38,251 nucleotides of DNA from Candidatus Melainabacteria bacterium (GCA_023250155.1 JAHFBG010000010.1:81832-120082), one strand, 5' to 3'; shown: positions 17,493 through 25,529, counted from the stretch's first letter. Notes: generated from the letters alone by a model not told the origin. Translations and numbers: made by a program.

Positions 17493-18062
17493 TTATTTAC
17501 TAATGGGCAAAGCAACAAAATTACCTTCATTAGATAAATTTATAGGTAGTGCAATTGAAGGAAGTGGTGAAGTAAATGTGTGAGTTCCCTCAATTACTTT
17601 ATTGCTTTTTAAAGTTCCATTATGAAAGGATAAACCTCGGTATACATAACCGTTATTATCAGCAAGAAAAGGTACTGCAAAAGCAACCCTATTAGTATTT
17701 GAATCATCACAAATGACAGTTAATATGTCAATGGTGTTTATGCTCTTTTTAAAAGTTAAAGTTCCACGGCCATATGATCGTATAGGAGCTGAGCTTACTA
17801 TTCTTACAAGATGCTGTGTATATCTTTCAGATCCAGAAAAACCTCCTGAGTTAATATTTTTTTTAAGTATAATCATCTTAGTCTGTGAAGTTTGTGTTTT
17901 AGCTTCTTCTTCATCTTTTATATTTGTGAAAAGAGAGTATTCATTTGATATGTTAACTGGTGTACATTCAGCAATTGCTTGTAATGTACTAAACAAGTGA
18001 AATGAAAGAACTAAAAGAATTATAGAAATTATCTTATTAAACATGGATATTTTTCTAGTCAT
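17493..18062 (-). CDS. Secreted protein of unknown function
   Basis: This 189-residue protein begins at ATG 18062, preceded by GGGAGA; an in-frame TTG at 18074 overlaps that ribosome site and is rejected. A signal peptide covers residues 1-31 (hydrophobic core IISIILLVLSFHLF, likely cut after QAIA before EC). The mature domain of about 155 residues looks beta-rich, with alternating strands such as LTFKKSI, IDILTVICDDS and VAFAVPFLAD. Two cysteines (ECTP and VICDD) could pair. No motif is recognised. It lies 20 bases after mtnB on the same strand, so it appears to be part of the mtnX-mtnB transcript, though nothing ties an exported protein to methionine salvage. The large fusion gene follows 234 bases later. 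Confidence 0.8.
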   Translation of the reverse strand: MTRKISMFNKIISIILLVLSFHLFSTLQAIAECTPVNISNEYSLFTNIKDEEEAKTQTSQTKMIILKKNINSGGFSGSERYTQHLVRIVSSAPIRSYGRGTLTFKKSINTIDILTVICDDSNTNRVAFAVPFLADNNGYVYRGLSFHNGTLKSNKVIEGTHTFTSPLPSIALPINLSNEGNFVALPISK

Positions 18063-18082
18063 TTTTTCTCCCAAATTGAAAA

Positions 18083-18799
18083 CTATAACTCCTTCACCCT
18101 ATATTCAAACAAAAACTCAAATATTTCTACATGCCGTTTAGCTTCATGAGGCGTTTTGCCCCAAGCATAAAGCCCATGTCCTCTTAAAACAAATCCTGGT
18201 ACATCTTCATTTATATAACTTGGGACAATACTTGATAAATACTTCATGTCTTGGCTATTTTCAATAACAGGAATAATTACTTTTACATCATGAGTTTTAA
18301 AACCTAGTCCTTTTAACATTTCAAGTCCGCTAAATTCAATGGCTGACGACTTTGACAATAGAGTCGAGTTAGTAGTATGCACATGATAAACTGCTTTTGC
18401 TTTTGTATTTTTATATATAGCACTATGAAGAAGGGTTTCTGCAGATGGTTTAAACATTGTTATGTCATCCTGAGGAGCATTAGCGACGAAGGATCTAATT
18501 ACGTTATGGGATTCTTCGCTTCGCTCAGAATGACATTTATGAGATTGCTTCGTCGCTTCGCTCCTCGCAATGACACCAAGCTCATCTACAAGTAAAAAAT
18601 CATCTTCAGTTAATTCACCCTTATCTTTTCCACTTGCTGTAATTAAAAAATTCAGTGGTTCATCTTGAACTAAGATAGAAAGATTTCCTGATGTACCAAG
18701 CATCCAGCCGCGGTTATAGAAATTTTTACTGGCTTTAATCAGCTCATTTTTTGCTTGATCAAGCTTTATATCTTTATTGATTGTTTTTGTAGTAGTAAT
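18083..18799 (-). CDS. mtnB: Methylthioribulose-1-phosphate dehydratase MtnB carrying an in-frame repeat insertion
   Basis: Class II aldolase-fold Zn enzyme that dehydrates methylthioribulose-1-phosphate in methionine salvage. The first ATG (18703) would cut off the conserved N-terminal helix and begin inside the ...YNRGWMLGTSGN motif. Homology continues upstream in frame for 32 codons to an ATT at 18799 with AAGGAG six bases before it, so I place the start there (238 residues) as a likely AUU start. Zn ligands His140, His142 (VYHVHTTN) and His208 (LRGHGLYAWG) are present, as is the KPSAETLLH motif. Residues 76-112 are encoded by a 111-nt palindromic repeat inserted in phase, giving the peptide GVIARSEATKQ...CHSERSEES ahead of KPSAET, in a surface loop. 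The gene follows mtnX by 23 bases. The protein is probably still active, as no catalytic residue is disrupted. Confidence 0.88.
   Translation of the reverse strand: MTTTKTINKDIKLDQAKNELIKASKNFYNRGWMLGTSGNLSILVQDEPLNFLITASGKDKGELTEDDFLLVDELGVIARSEATKQSHKCHSERSEESHNVIRSFVANAPQDDITMFKPSAETLLHSAIYKNTKAKAVYHVHTTNSTLLSKSSAIEFSGLEMLKGLGFKTHDVKVIIPVIENSQDMKYLSSIVPSYINEDVPGFVLRGHGLYAWGKTPHEAKRHVEIFEFLFEYRVKEL
18464..18574. repeat. 111-nt palindromic mobile repeat inserted in frame within mtnB
   Basis: The element starts GTCATCCTGAGGAGC and ends CTCGCAATGAC, with GTCAT/ATGAC termini. It contains three related parts: 18464-18495, 18508-18534 (GGGATTCTTCGCTTCGCTC, ending CAGAATGAC) and 18541-18574 (a self-complementary ATTGC...GCAAT hairpin rich in CTTCG/CGAAG). 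Base composition is clearly richer in GC than the host gene. Sequences of this type are dispersed, non-coding REP-like repeats in many bacterial genomes. Length is exactly 37 codons with no stop in the mtnB frame. Confidence 0.88.
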
Positions 18800-18822
18800 T
18801 TTCTTCTCCTTTTTATCTACAT

Positions 18823-19494
18823 CTATTCTATCAAAAGTTCTTCTAATTCCTTTTTCACATCATAAAACGTCTTAAAAGGAACATAAGGTATATTTTCTTC
18901 TTCTAAATACTTGATTAAATCTGCTCTTGCAAAGACTATATCTGAAACCTTAGATGGTGAAAGGTCTGTCAGGCTATCACCTATTAATACCCTTGTATAT
19001 CGGTTTTTAGGATACTGTTCAATAACTTCAATTTTACAAAAACCACAATCGCCACAAAGAGTACAGTTTTTAGGCAAAAAACTATAATCAATTTTTATTT
19101 TTTCACTTAGAAAATTTCCTTTATTACATAATATTTTTACTTTATCTTTATAATTTTCTAAAACAGTTTCTATAAAAAAATCCAAGCCTCCACTTAAAAC
19201 ATAAAAATCGATTTTTCTACTTTTACAAAACTCTAAAAACTCATCAAAGCCTGCTCTGACTCTAGCTACTTGTTCTATATAAGTTATAATTTCATTTTTT
19301 TTACTACTATCAATTAAATTGAAAAGCTTTTCAACACCATCTTTTAAAGTAATTGTTCTTTCATATAAAACTTTGTTTTTAATTTCTACCCACTCTGGTG
19401 GTGCAAACTTTTCCATGATAGTTATAATCACATCACGCTCAGTGATAGTGCCATCAAAGTCTGAAAAAATAATTGGTTGTTTGTATTGATTCAT
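18823..19494 (-). CDS. mtnX: 2-hydroxy-3-keto-5-methylthiopentenyl-1-phosphate phosphatase MtnX
   Basis: This 223-residue HAD phosphatase makes acireductone from the MtnB/MtnW product in the Bacillus-type methionine salvage route. Motif I is SDFDGTIT (Asp12 nucleophile, Asp14), motif II LSGGLD, motif IV IGDSLTDLS. The cap region carries CTLCGDCGFCK, a cysteine cluster of the kind seen in MtnX proteins. Length matches the family. It is the first gene of the minus-strand run mtnX-mtnB-secreted protein and its stop lies 23 bases before the inferred mtnB start. Presence of MtnX (not the MtnC enolase-phosphatase) implies that a RuBisCO-like MtnW is encoded elsewhere. It is divergent from the lipoprotein gene at 19573; the 78 bases between hold both promoters. 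Confidence 0.93.
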   Translation of the reverse strand: MNQYKQPIIFSDFDGTITERDVIITIMEKFAPPEWVEIKNKVLYERTITLKDGVEKLFNLIDSSKKNEIITYIEQVARVRAGFDEFLEFCKSRKIDFYVLSGGLDFFIETVLENYKDKVKILCNKGNFLSEKIKIDYSFLPKNCTLCGDCGFCKIEVIEQYPKNRYTRVLIGDSLTDLSPSKVSDIVFARADLIKYLEEENIPYVPFKTFYDVKKELEELLIE

Positions 19495-19572
19495 TACAGA
19501 TTTTTCTTATATCTTCTATATGTTATATTATCTCTAATTGTTTGAAAGGTTTTTATAAGGAGAAGGATTATT

Positions 19573-20256
19573 ATGGCAAATCTGGTTACAAAAATAGGAG
19601 CAGCAGTTTTAGCAAGCATTCCACTAGTTATAGGATGCCAAGACACAAAGAAAAACATACCTGTTATAAACCAAAAGATAGAATCAAAAGTTAATGTCGA
19701 TAAATTACCTTTTTGTTTTTTCTGGCAAGGAGATTTAGTAGATAATACAATTAAGCTTGAGCTTTCCACCTTTAATGAAGCAAGATTAGAAAAAGGACTT
19801 AAAAAGCAAGGCATTGTTAATCCCCAAGAAGTAAAAGATGCAATTGAATACATAAACAATAAGGTTAAAGAGTTTAATGGATTTATCTCTACAAAAACTA
19901 TAACCGTTTTAGAGCCAGGACCAGATAAAACTAATACTGAGGTTTTAAAACCTAAAGTATCTCCAGAGGAAGCTTTAAACAAGTACAGTCTCGCTAAATA
20001 TGGTTATCCTATTAAAATTAATGTAAATTCTGATAAAACTGTAAGTGCTGTTTCTATAAGAGAATATTTAGATCCAAAAGATAATACAGTAAAACCAGGA
20101 ATTTATTTTGAGATTTTATCCACAGATAAACTTGGAAAGAACAAAATTGAAGAAACTTTTTTAGTGCCTAATTATGCTAACTTTGCAATTGTTAGAAATC
20201 AAAATATTTTTCTAACTTCTCATGCAACACCTTTAGCATTCCCTGATGATAACTAA
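19573..20256 (+). CDS. Lipoprotein, paralogue of the downstream gene
   Basis: This 227-residue protein starts after AAGGAGAAGG. A short hydrophobic signal ends in the lipobox PLVIGC (Cys22), so it should be lipid-anchored. The C-terminal part (about 150-225) is clearly related to the end of the next protein: both have Y-L/I-D-x-KDN-x-VK-x-GI-x-F, a basic loop, then I-x-E followed by N-x-AIV. The N-terminal half contains FCFFWQGDLVDN, then a helix-rich Asn/Lys stretch, without known motif. No family is recognised. The two genes lie 150 bases apart on the same strand and probably arose by tandem duplication, with the second copy losing the lipid anchor. Confidence 0.82.
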   Translation: MANLVTKIGAAVLASIPLVIGCQDTKKNIPVINQKIESKVNVDKLPFCFFWQGDLVDNTIKLELSTFNEARLEKGLKKQGIVNPQEVKDAIEYINNKVKEFNGFISTKTITVLEPGPDKTNTEVLKPKVSPEEALNKYSLAKYGYPIKINVNSDKTVSAVSIREYLDPKDNTVKPGIYFEILSTDKLGKNKIEETFLVPNYANFAIVRNQNIFLTSHATPLAFPDDN

Positions 20257-20270
20257 ACTAGTACCTTCAT

Positions 20271-20379
20271 CCCAGGTTAAGAAGTTGATTTGGTTAAGAT
20301 TTTAAAAGATTAAAAAAATTTAACTTTTTTCTTTTTAACCCAGGTTAAGAATTGATTGACTTTAATACCTTAACCTAGG
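20271..20379 (+). promoter_or_regulatory. Repeated CCCAGGTTAAG elements forming alternative hairpins
   Basis: Two direct copies of CCCAGGTTAAGAA followed by TTGATT lie at 20271-20290 and 20339-20357. An inverted copy CCTTAACCTAGG lies at 20368-20379. Either direct copy can pair with the inverted one (about 10 bp with one bulge), so two mutually exclusive hairpins are possible. A further GGTTAAG occurs at about 20292. The region fills the gap between the two paralogues and ends 27 bases before the second start. Confidence 0.55.
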
Positions 20380-20406
20380 TAGTATCAAATTAAGAAGGGA
20401 CACATT

Positions 20407-21237
20407 ATGAACCACCTAATCAAACAAGAATCAAAAGAAACATTAAACGAAGTAAAACTACCAGAATCAAAGCAATTAAAGCCATACAAAGAAAATAGTT
20501 TAAACAAATGCTTTAGATTTGCTATGGATAGTCTAGTACACAAACTACAAGGTGTTTTAAAATATCTTGAAAATGCTAGCTTAACTTCAGATCAATTTAT
20601 GAGTGAAGTAAATAATGGAAACTTCGTAGTAGTAGACGAAGGAGATAAACAACTTGCTATAAACCCTAAGTTTAGTGAATTAATAAGCGAGATGGATATA
20701 GTAAACACTTCTCTCTCTAAAAACACATTGAAAACAATAAAAGAATATATGGTTGATTATTTATTATCATATAATTCATACTTACATAAAATTAGTGATG
20801 ATTATATAGATTGTCCTAAACCAGTATCATCACCGGTATTTGCTTATGGATCATTACTAAAACCAATAGATACATTGAATGAATGGTGTTTATGTGATAA
20901 TTTCGACAGTTTATCATATTCAATTTTTGAAAACAGTTCATCAAAAGTGTTTATAGATTCTTACAACGATCTTGTTCTAAACGGGCTTCCAATGACTATT
21001 TATATCTCTCATTATGCTCAGCTAATTTCGGATTCAAATGGTAATGCATTTCAACAAGTTAATTATATTGATTACAAAGACAATATGGTTAAAACAGGAA
21101 TTAGATTTTCAGTGAATACTGGAAATGGACAAATAAAAGAAGTGCTTGTTGCAGTCCATTTAAACCTTGCAATAGTCAAAGTAGCTTATATTAAAGAAAA
21201 CTGGGTTCCACTACAATGTTCATTAGTATCTAGATAA
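20407..21237 (+). CDS. Unknown protein, paralogue of the upstream lipoprotein
   Basis: This 276-residue protein has a GAAGGGA ribosome site. It shows no signal peptide or lipobox: the N-terminus is hydrophilic (MNHLIKQESKETLNE), so it may stay inside the cell. The first half has helices and FVVVDEGDKQLAINPKF; the second half aligns with the C-terminus of the lipoprotein at 19573 through NYIDYKDNMVKTGIRF and NLAIVKVAYI. Cysteines cluster at 37, 134 and in WCLCDN, which differs from the upstream copy. Function is unknown. It is followed by a strong hairpin and a convergent tRNA-Ala. The gene is probably regulated by the structured leader before it. Confidence 0.8.
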   Translation: MNHLIKQESKETLNEVKLPESKQLKPYKENSLNKCFRFAMDSLVHKLQGVLKYLENASLTSDQFMSEVNNGNFVVVDEGDKQLAINPKFSELISEMDIVNTSLSKNTLKTIKEYMVDYLLSYNSYLHKISDDYIDCPKPVSSPVFAYGSLLKPIDTLNEWCLCDNFDSLSYSIFENSSSKVFIDSYNDLVLNGLPMTIYISHYAQLISDSNGNAFQQVNYIDYKDNMVKTGIRFSVNTGNGQIKEVLVAVHLNLAIVKVAYIKENWVPLQCSLVSR

Positions 21238-21243
21238 CCTTGT

Positions 21244-21267
21244 AGGTACTGGTTGCGACCAGTACCT
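21244..21267. terminator. Hairpin between the paralogue gene and convergent tRNA-Ala
   Basis: A perfect 10-bp stem AGGTACTGGT (21244-21253) / ACCAGTACCT (21258-21267) with loop TGCG starts seven bases after the gene stop and lies nine bases from the tRNA 3' end. No long U run follows on either strand, so it may act as a bidirectional transcription barrier rather than a classic terminator. Confidence 0.6.
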
Positions 21268-21275
21268 ATAGAATT

Positions 21276-21348
<73 letters not shown>

Positions 21349-21420
21349 ATAGCGTTTATTCATATTTTATTTATCATCAGGATTCAATTAATCTTAGGTA
21401 ATTATAACGCATTAATCTTT

Positions 21421-22893
21421 TCACACGTGTAAAAGTTCATTGATATTGTCAAACTTTAAACCATTACTTGTAAATTGATTTACGAGATGTTCTCTTAGCC
21501 AATTTCCTTCTTTTCTAAACAAATATTTTTGTATGAATGGTATTAAAACTTTTATGACATTAAATCCAGAATCTAATGAATGGCCTACTCCTTCAAGAGT
21601 TAATAATGCACGTATAATAAGAGCAAGTTCAACAGGAATCTTAAATGGATATTTATAAAATATATGTGCTAAGTCTTCAATGATTTGCTTAAAACTTGTA
21701 GTTATATCTTCAGAACGCCCAAAGCGCTTATCATAAATAGGTTTTAAAGCATCAGCTAAGTCATCTGGATTTTGGAAATCTTTACTTAAAAGATTTAAAG
21801 AAATAAAATCTTCTACAACACCTTTGTAGTCTCTATTTATCAAGTGTAATATTGTGTTTATTAGTTTGATTTGAATCTCTTTTGAAACATATCCCACCAT
21901 TCCAAAATCAAAAAATGCCAGCCTTCCATCTTCCATTATGCGAAGGTTTCCAGGGTGTGGATCTGCATGAAAAAATCCATCAGTTAATAATTGTTTTAAG
22001 TATACATTACAACCCTCTCTAGTAAGCTCTTTTAAATTAAAGCCTGCTTTAAGAATGCTTTCAGTATCTGTAACTTTCCAGCCATGTATGTGTTCAAGAG
22101 TAATTACTTTTCTTGTCGTGTGCTGCCAGTAAACTTTTGGAACATAAACTCCATAATATCCTTTAAAGTTTTTTCTGAAAAGATCACAATGTTTTCCTTC
22201 TTTTATATAATCAATTTCTTCATAAACTACTCTTAAAAACTCATCTAACAATTCACAATAATTAGTTCCTTTACTTAAGGCAGGATACTGTACTATTTCT
22301 TTGGCAATAGCTTTTAGTATAAAAACATCTTCTTCTATTTGCTTTTTTAAGCCCGGTCTTTGTACCTTAATTACAACTTCTTGATTTGAATCTAGTAATT
22401 TTGCTTTATAAACCTGACCAAGACTAGCAGAAGCAAGCGGTGCTTTATCAATTTCACTAAAAATGCTTGTTAGCGATCTTTTTAATTCTGAGCGCATAAT
22501 TTCAAGTGCAACTTCATCATCAAAAGGAGGAACTTCATCTTGAAGCTTAGCAAGCTCTTTCATATAAACCAACGGTATTAAATCAGCTCTGCTTGCTAAT
22601 ATTTGTCCTAGTTTGATAAATGTTGAACCCTGTATAAGTATTTCATTCAAGAGCCACTTAGCTCTTTTAACATCTCTTTCTTCCTTCGGTACAAGCAAGA
22701 GAGAATCAAACTTAGTACAAAAATAAAACAAGAGGCTATCATTTCTAAAATCCTTGTGATCTAGCCAAATATAAAAACAAGTTTTTATACCAAGTTGTAA
22801 AATTGAGAGTAAACGTTTAATACCTTTAGTACAAAGCTTTGAATATACTTCACAACATATTTTATAAATACTTCTTATAATTTGAAAGATCAT
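21421..22893 (-). CDS. ABC1/UbiB-family atypical kinase
   Basis: This 490-residue protein has the marks of ABC1 (AarF/UbiB/ADCK) kinase-like proteins: KxGQ motif KLGQ (94-97), the Ala-rich loop replacing the Gly loop in PLASASLGQVYKA (152-164), the lysine in VVIKVQRP (Lys176), the catalytic-loop HADPHPGN (309-316) and DFG (329-331). Such proteins are ATPases needed for quinone synthesis or transport in bacteria and organelles. The C-terminal 100 residues carry amphipathic or hydrophobic helices that may contact membrane. It starts three bases after the ferredoxin gene and is the last gene of a fixC-like, fixX-like, kinase operon, which fits a role at the quinone pool. The exact substrate is unknown. 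Confidence 0.93.
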   Translation of the reverse strand: MIFQIIRSIYKICCEVYSKLCTKGIKRLLSILQLGIKTCFYIWLDHKDFRNDSLLFYFCTKFDSLLLVPKEERDVKRAKWLLNEILIQGSTFIKLGQILASRADLIPLVYMKELAKLQDEVPPFDDEVALEIMRSELKRSLTSIFSEIDKAPLASASLGQVYKAKLLDSNQEVVIKVQRPGLKKQIEEDVFILKAIAKEIVQYPALSKGTNYCELLDEFLRVVYEEIDYIKEGKHCDLFRKNFKGYYGVYVPKVYWQHTTRKVITLEHIHGWKVTDTESILKAGFNLKELTREGCNVYLKQLLTDGFFHADPHPGNLRIMEDGRLAFFDFGMVGYVSKEIQIKLINTILHLINRDYKGVVEDFISLNLLSKDFQNPDDLADALKPIYDKRFGRSEDITTSFKQIIEDLAHIFYKYPFKIPVELALIIRALLTLEGVGHSLDSGFNVIKVLIPFIQKYLFRKEGNWLREHLVNQFTSNGLKFDNINELLHV

Positions 22894-22896
22894 TTT

Positions 22897-23205
22897 TTAA
22901 TTGCTAACCAAACCAAATCCTGCCTTAGGATGTTTGTATTCAATGGCTTCATATGGACAACCCATCCTACAGGCACCACACTCTAAACAGTTTTCATAGG
23001 TTATTATGATTTGCTCATCTACATCAGACCAGGCAAATACATTTGAAGGACAAAACTTTGTACAGTCTTTGTTTTTACAAATTAAACATAAGTCCTGATT
23101 TACCTTTATATGTGAATCAATATCTGGACAAAAATCAACAATGTATAACTTCTCTTCAATTGTTGTTATTTGATTTTCTGTTTTTTTTATTTTAGTTTTT
23201 GACAT
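22897..23205 (-). CDS. fixX: FixX-like ferredoxin
   Basis: This 102-residue protein resembles FixX, the ferredoxin partner of FixC. It has two cysteine sets: CLICKNKDCTKFCP (about 41-54) and CLECGACRMGCPYEAIEY (about 74-91), the second a complete CxxCxxCxxxCP motif. In the FixABCX (electron-bifurcating ETF) complex FixX carries electrons between the ETF flavins and the FixC flavin. Here fixC-like lies immediately upstream (three bases apart) but no fixA or fixB is present nearby. It may instead be a stand-alone ETF-quinone reductase partner. Assignment rests on the Cys pattern, the ending KHPKAGFGL and gene order. Confidence 0.87.
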   Translation of the reverse strand: MSKTKIKKTENQITTIEEKLYIVDFCPDIDSHIKVNQDLCLICKNKDCTKFCPSNVFAWSDVDEQIIITYENCLECGACRMGCPYEAIEYKHPKAGFGLVSN

Positions 23206-23208
23206 ATG

Positions 23209-24330
23209 TTATTTTCTATTCATAATAAGGTTATAAGTATTGTCTAACTTATTTAGTTCTTTCTTATCACTGGATTCTTTAGGTAGAATATTTTCTTTTA
23301 TAAGTTTTTCATAAGATGAAAGAGTTTTTAATGAATAATCATTCAATTCTTTTGCTTTTATAATAGCTTCACTTGCATATTTAGCTGTAAGTACTGCATT
23401 ACGAGACAAGTCCCACATAAATGGATCTATTAGACTTGATGCACCACCTATAACCAAACACCCATCTACACATAACCTAGGCAAAGGCTTTCCATAACAA
23501 GCACCAATTGGCAGTGTATATGAACTATAACTATTTATAGTACCTCCTAATATTAATGGCTTTATAGCAGGATGTTGTTTTAACTCTTCTAAAAACAAGT
23601 TCAAGTTAGTTCCTGCAGAGATTAAATCAGAAAGTAGAATTCCAAGACCAAGTGTAATCGATTTTTTATTCGTATAAAGATATCCAAATCCAGAAACATT
23701 AAAAAGCTCATTAATAAACAATCTGATTGCAACACCATCATTGTTTTGAAGATTAAATCGTTCATTAATTGAGTTAGAGGATAAATTGATACTTTCCTCT
23801 ACAAATAAAAATACTTGATCTTGTGTATATTCTCCTTTTCTAAGACCTTGTCTTTTCGTAAGTAAAGGATTTAAACCCTCAGCGATAACTACTAGATTCG
23901 AGTAATATTCTTCACCATTTACTTTTACACCACATACTTTATGATCTCTTACTATTAAATCTGTCACTAATGATTCATACATTATTGTTTTATTTTCCTT
24001 AGCTAACCAAGAATAAAACAATTCACTTGAAACTATAAAGTTGTTTTCTTGTGTATGTCTTGAAGTCAATGCATCAAATGAATTTGATTGTAGTGTATAA
24101 AATCTTGTTTCACGCACTAGTCTTTCAATCGGCAAATCAATTTTTCCAAAAAGATTTTCATAAGTATCTTGGTTTATAACACCACTATAAAAATTTCTTG
24201 AACCTGGTTTTAATGCTTTTTCAAGAACCCTAGTTTTAAATCCTTTATTAGACAAGAGTTTATTTATAGTTAATCCTGCTATACCAGCTCCAATTATTAT
24301 TACTTCTGCTTTTTCTGTATCAATAGACAT
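23209..24330 (-). CDS. fixC: FixC-like FAD-dependent oxidoreductase (ETF-quinone reductase family)
   Basis: This 373-residue flavoprotein has an N-terminal dinucleotide motif VIIIGAGIAGLTINKLL (about 10-26), a middle substrate domain, and the C-terminal FAD motif CLVIGGASSLIDP. Similar proteins are FixC, ETF-ubiquinone oxidoreductase and geranylgeranyl reductases. The closest context is FixC: a FixX-like ferredoxin follows after three bases. It is somewhat shorter than usual (typically above 420 residues), with a less conserved C-terminal stretch. Likely role: pass electrons to or from quinone. The missing FixAB near it leaves the electron donor open. It is divergent from cdsA, and a 61-base gap carries both promoters. 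Confidence 0.83.
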   Translation of the reverse strand: MSIDTEKAEVIIIGAGIAGLTINKLLSNKGFKTRVLEKALKPGSRNFYSGVINQDTYENLFGKIDLPIERLVRETRFYTLQSNSFDALTSRHTQENNFIVSSELFYSWLAKENKTIMYESLVTDLIVRDHKVCGVKVNGEEYYSNLVVIAEGLNPLLTKRQGLRKGEYTQDQVFLFVEESINLSSNSINERFNLQNNDGVAIRLFINELFNVSGFGYLYTNKKSITLGLGILLSDLISAGTNLNLFLEELKQHPAIKPLILGGTINSYSSYTLPIGACYGKPLPRLCVDGCLVIGGASSLIDPFMWDLSRNAVLTAKYASEAIIKAKELNDYSLKTLSSYEKLIKENILPKESSDKKELNKLDNTYNLIMNRK

Positions 24331-24391
24331 AGCTTTATTTTATCTCAAAGTGAATGTAATTTTGGCTTAAAAACGTTACAATAAAGAAATT

Positions 24392-25273
24392 ATGAAAAGT
24401 TTTTTCAAAGATTTGTTCTTGAAAAATGAACAGATATCAAGATTGATCATAGGGCTTCTTGTAGCTTCTTTTGGTTTTTCTGTCTTATATTGTGGAGGGT
24501 TAGTTTTAAGCAGTGTTTTAGTAATTGTATTTTGGCAGGTTAATACTGAATTTATAAATATTGTTAGAGCAAAAGGTATAAATCCATCAAATAAGTGGAT
24601 TAGGTTTGTTAGCATACTTTTTTTTCTTGTAGCTTCTTTGCCATCATTTGGATTTTCAAAATCGTTGCCAATTAAATTGTTTATATTTGTTTTTGTTGTC
24701 GGTGTAGTTGGTTGTTTATTTCGTTTAGTTTTTAGAGGAAACCAAAATGAACACATTGCAACAACATCTGATATTGGAACTAGTGTATTAGGTTTTGTTT
24801 ATACAGGACTACTACCAAGCTTTTTAATCTTATTAAGGGAATTAGGATTCGAGTATGCCTTTGTAGCTCTTTTTAGTACTGCTTTTTGTGATATTGGTGC
24901 ATTTTATGGTGGAAGATTCTTTGGAAAAACTGCACTGAAACCAGAAATAAGCTCTAAGAAAACTCTTGAAGGAGCATTAAGTGGTTTTTTCTCAAGCATG
25001 ATTATAAGTGTAATTATTATTTATTTTTGCAAGTCTAGTTTTAACTACAATATTTTTCATGGAGTTATGATTGGCTTATTTACAGGAGTATTTAGTCAGC
25101 TTGGGGATTTATTTGAATCACTCTTGAAAAGAGATGCAGGGCTAAAAGATTCTGGAACAGTTTTACTTTCACATGGTGGATTATTAGATAGACTTGATAG
25201 TTATTTCTTTGTAGTTTGGGCAGTTTATTTTTATGTTAGTTGGTTTGTATTAAATCAATTAATACTGAACTAA
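24392..25273 (+). CDS. cdsA: Phosphatidate cytidylyltransferase CdsA
   Basis: This 293-residue polytopic enzyme makes CDP-diacylglycerol from phosphatidate and CTP, the branch point of phospholipid synthesis. Hydrophobic helices span most of the chain (about 17-45, 68-80, 92-110, 128-150, 200-212). The signature region near the end reads SQLGDLFESLLKRDAGLKDS, then LSHGGLLDRLDS, with the Asp residues that bind metal. It also has the CDIGAFYGGRFFG segment before it. Start at ATG 24392 has a weak ribosome site. It is divergent from fixC and transcribed alone; 256 bases follow before the next gene. Confidence 0.95.
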   Translation: MKSFFKDLFLKNEQISRLIIGLLVASFGFSVLYCGGLVLSSVLVIVFWQVNTEFINIVRAKGINPSNKWIRFVSILFFLVASLPSFGFSKSLPIKLFIFVFVVGVVGCLFRLVFRGNQNEHIATTSDIGTSVLGFVYTGLLPSFLILLRELGFEYAFVALFSTAFCDIGAFYGGRFFGKTALKPEISSKKTLEGALSGFFSSMIISVIIIYFCKSSFNYNIFHGVMIGLFTGVFSQLGDLFESLLKRDAGLKDSGTVLLSHGGLLDRLDSYFFVVWAVYFYVSWFVLNQLILN

Positions 25274-25391
25274 AGATAAATTCTTTTTAATCTTTCCTAC
25301 AGCTTAACCAAACCCCTACTATTTTTATCCGTTTTTTACTGAAAGACCTGGATAGTCACAAATTTTCTCTGTGGTACATAACTACCATTTA

Positions 25392-25462
25392 ACTTTTCTT
25401 AGATATTATCACCCTGTCTGGAAGGTTCAGCTACATTAAAAAAGTTTTATCTAAAGAAAAGT
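25392..25462 (+). promoter_or_regulatory. Long-range inverted repeat upstream of a small gene
   Basis: ACTTTTCTTAGATA (25392-25405) pairs with TATCTAAAGAAAAGT (25448-25462), 14 bp with one bulged base and a 42-nt loop. The loop contains CTGTCTGGAAGGTTCAGC. It lies 68 bases ahead of the strong ribosome site of the small gene at 25530. It could be a structured leader or a regulator site; no known riboswitch was recognised. Confidence 0.4.
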
Positions 25463-25529
25463 GAATTTAAATTTTAGCTGTCCTTTATATTAATGTATTA
25501 AAAAACAAATCAATAAGGAGATTAATTTT

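Noticed and set aside
17454..17581. Short plus-strand frames after AGGAAGGGG near 17445
   Set aside because: The ribosome-like site leads to a five-codon frame or to a 39-codon one antisense to the secreted protein; neither has support.
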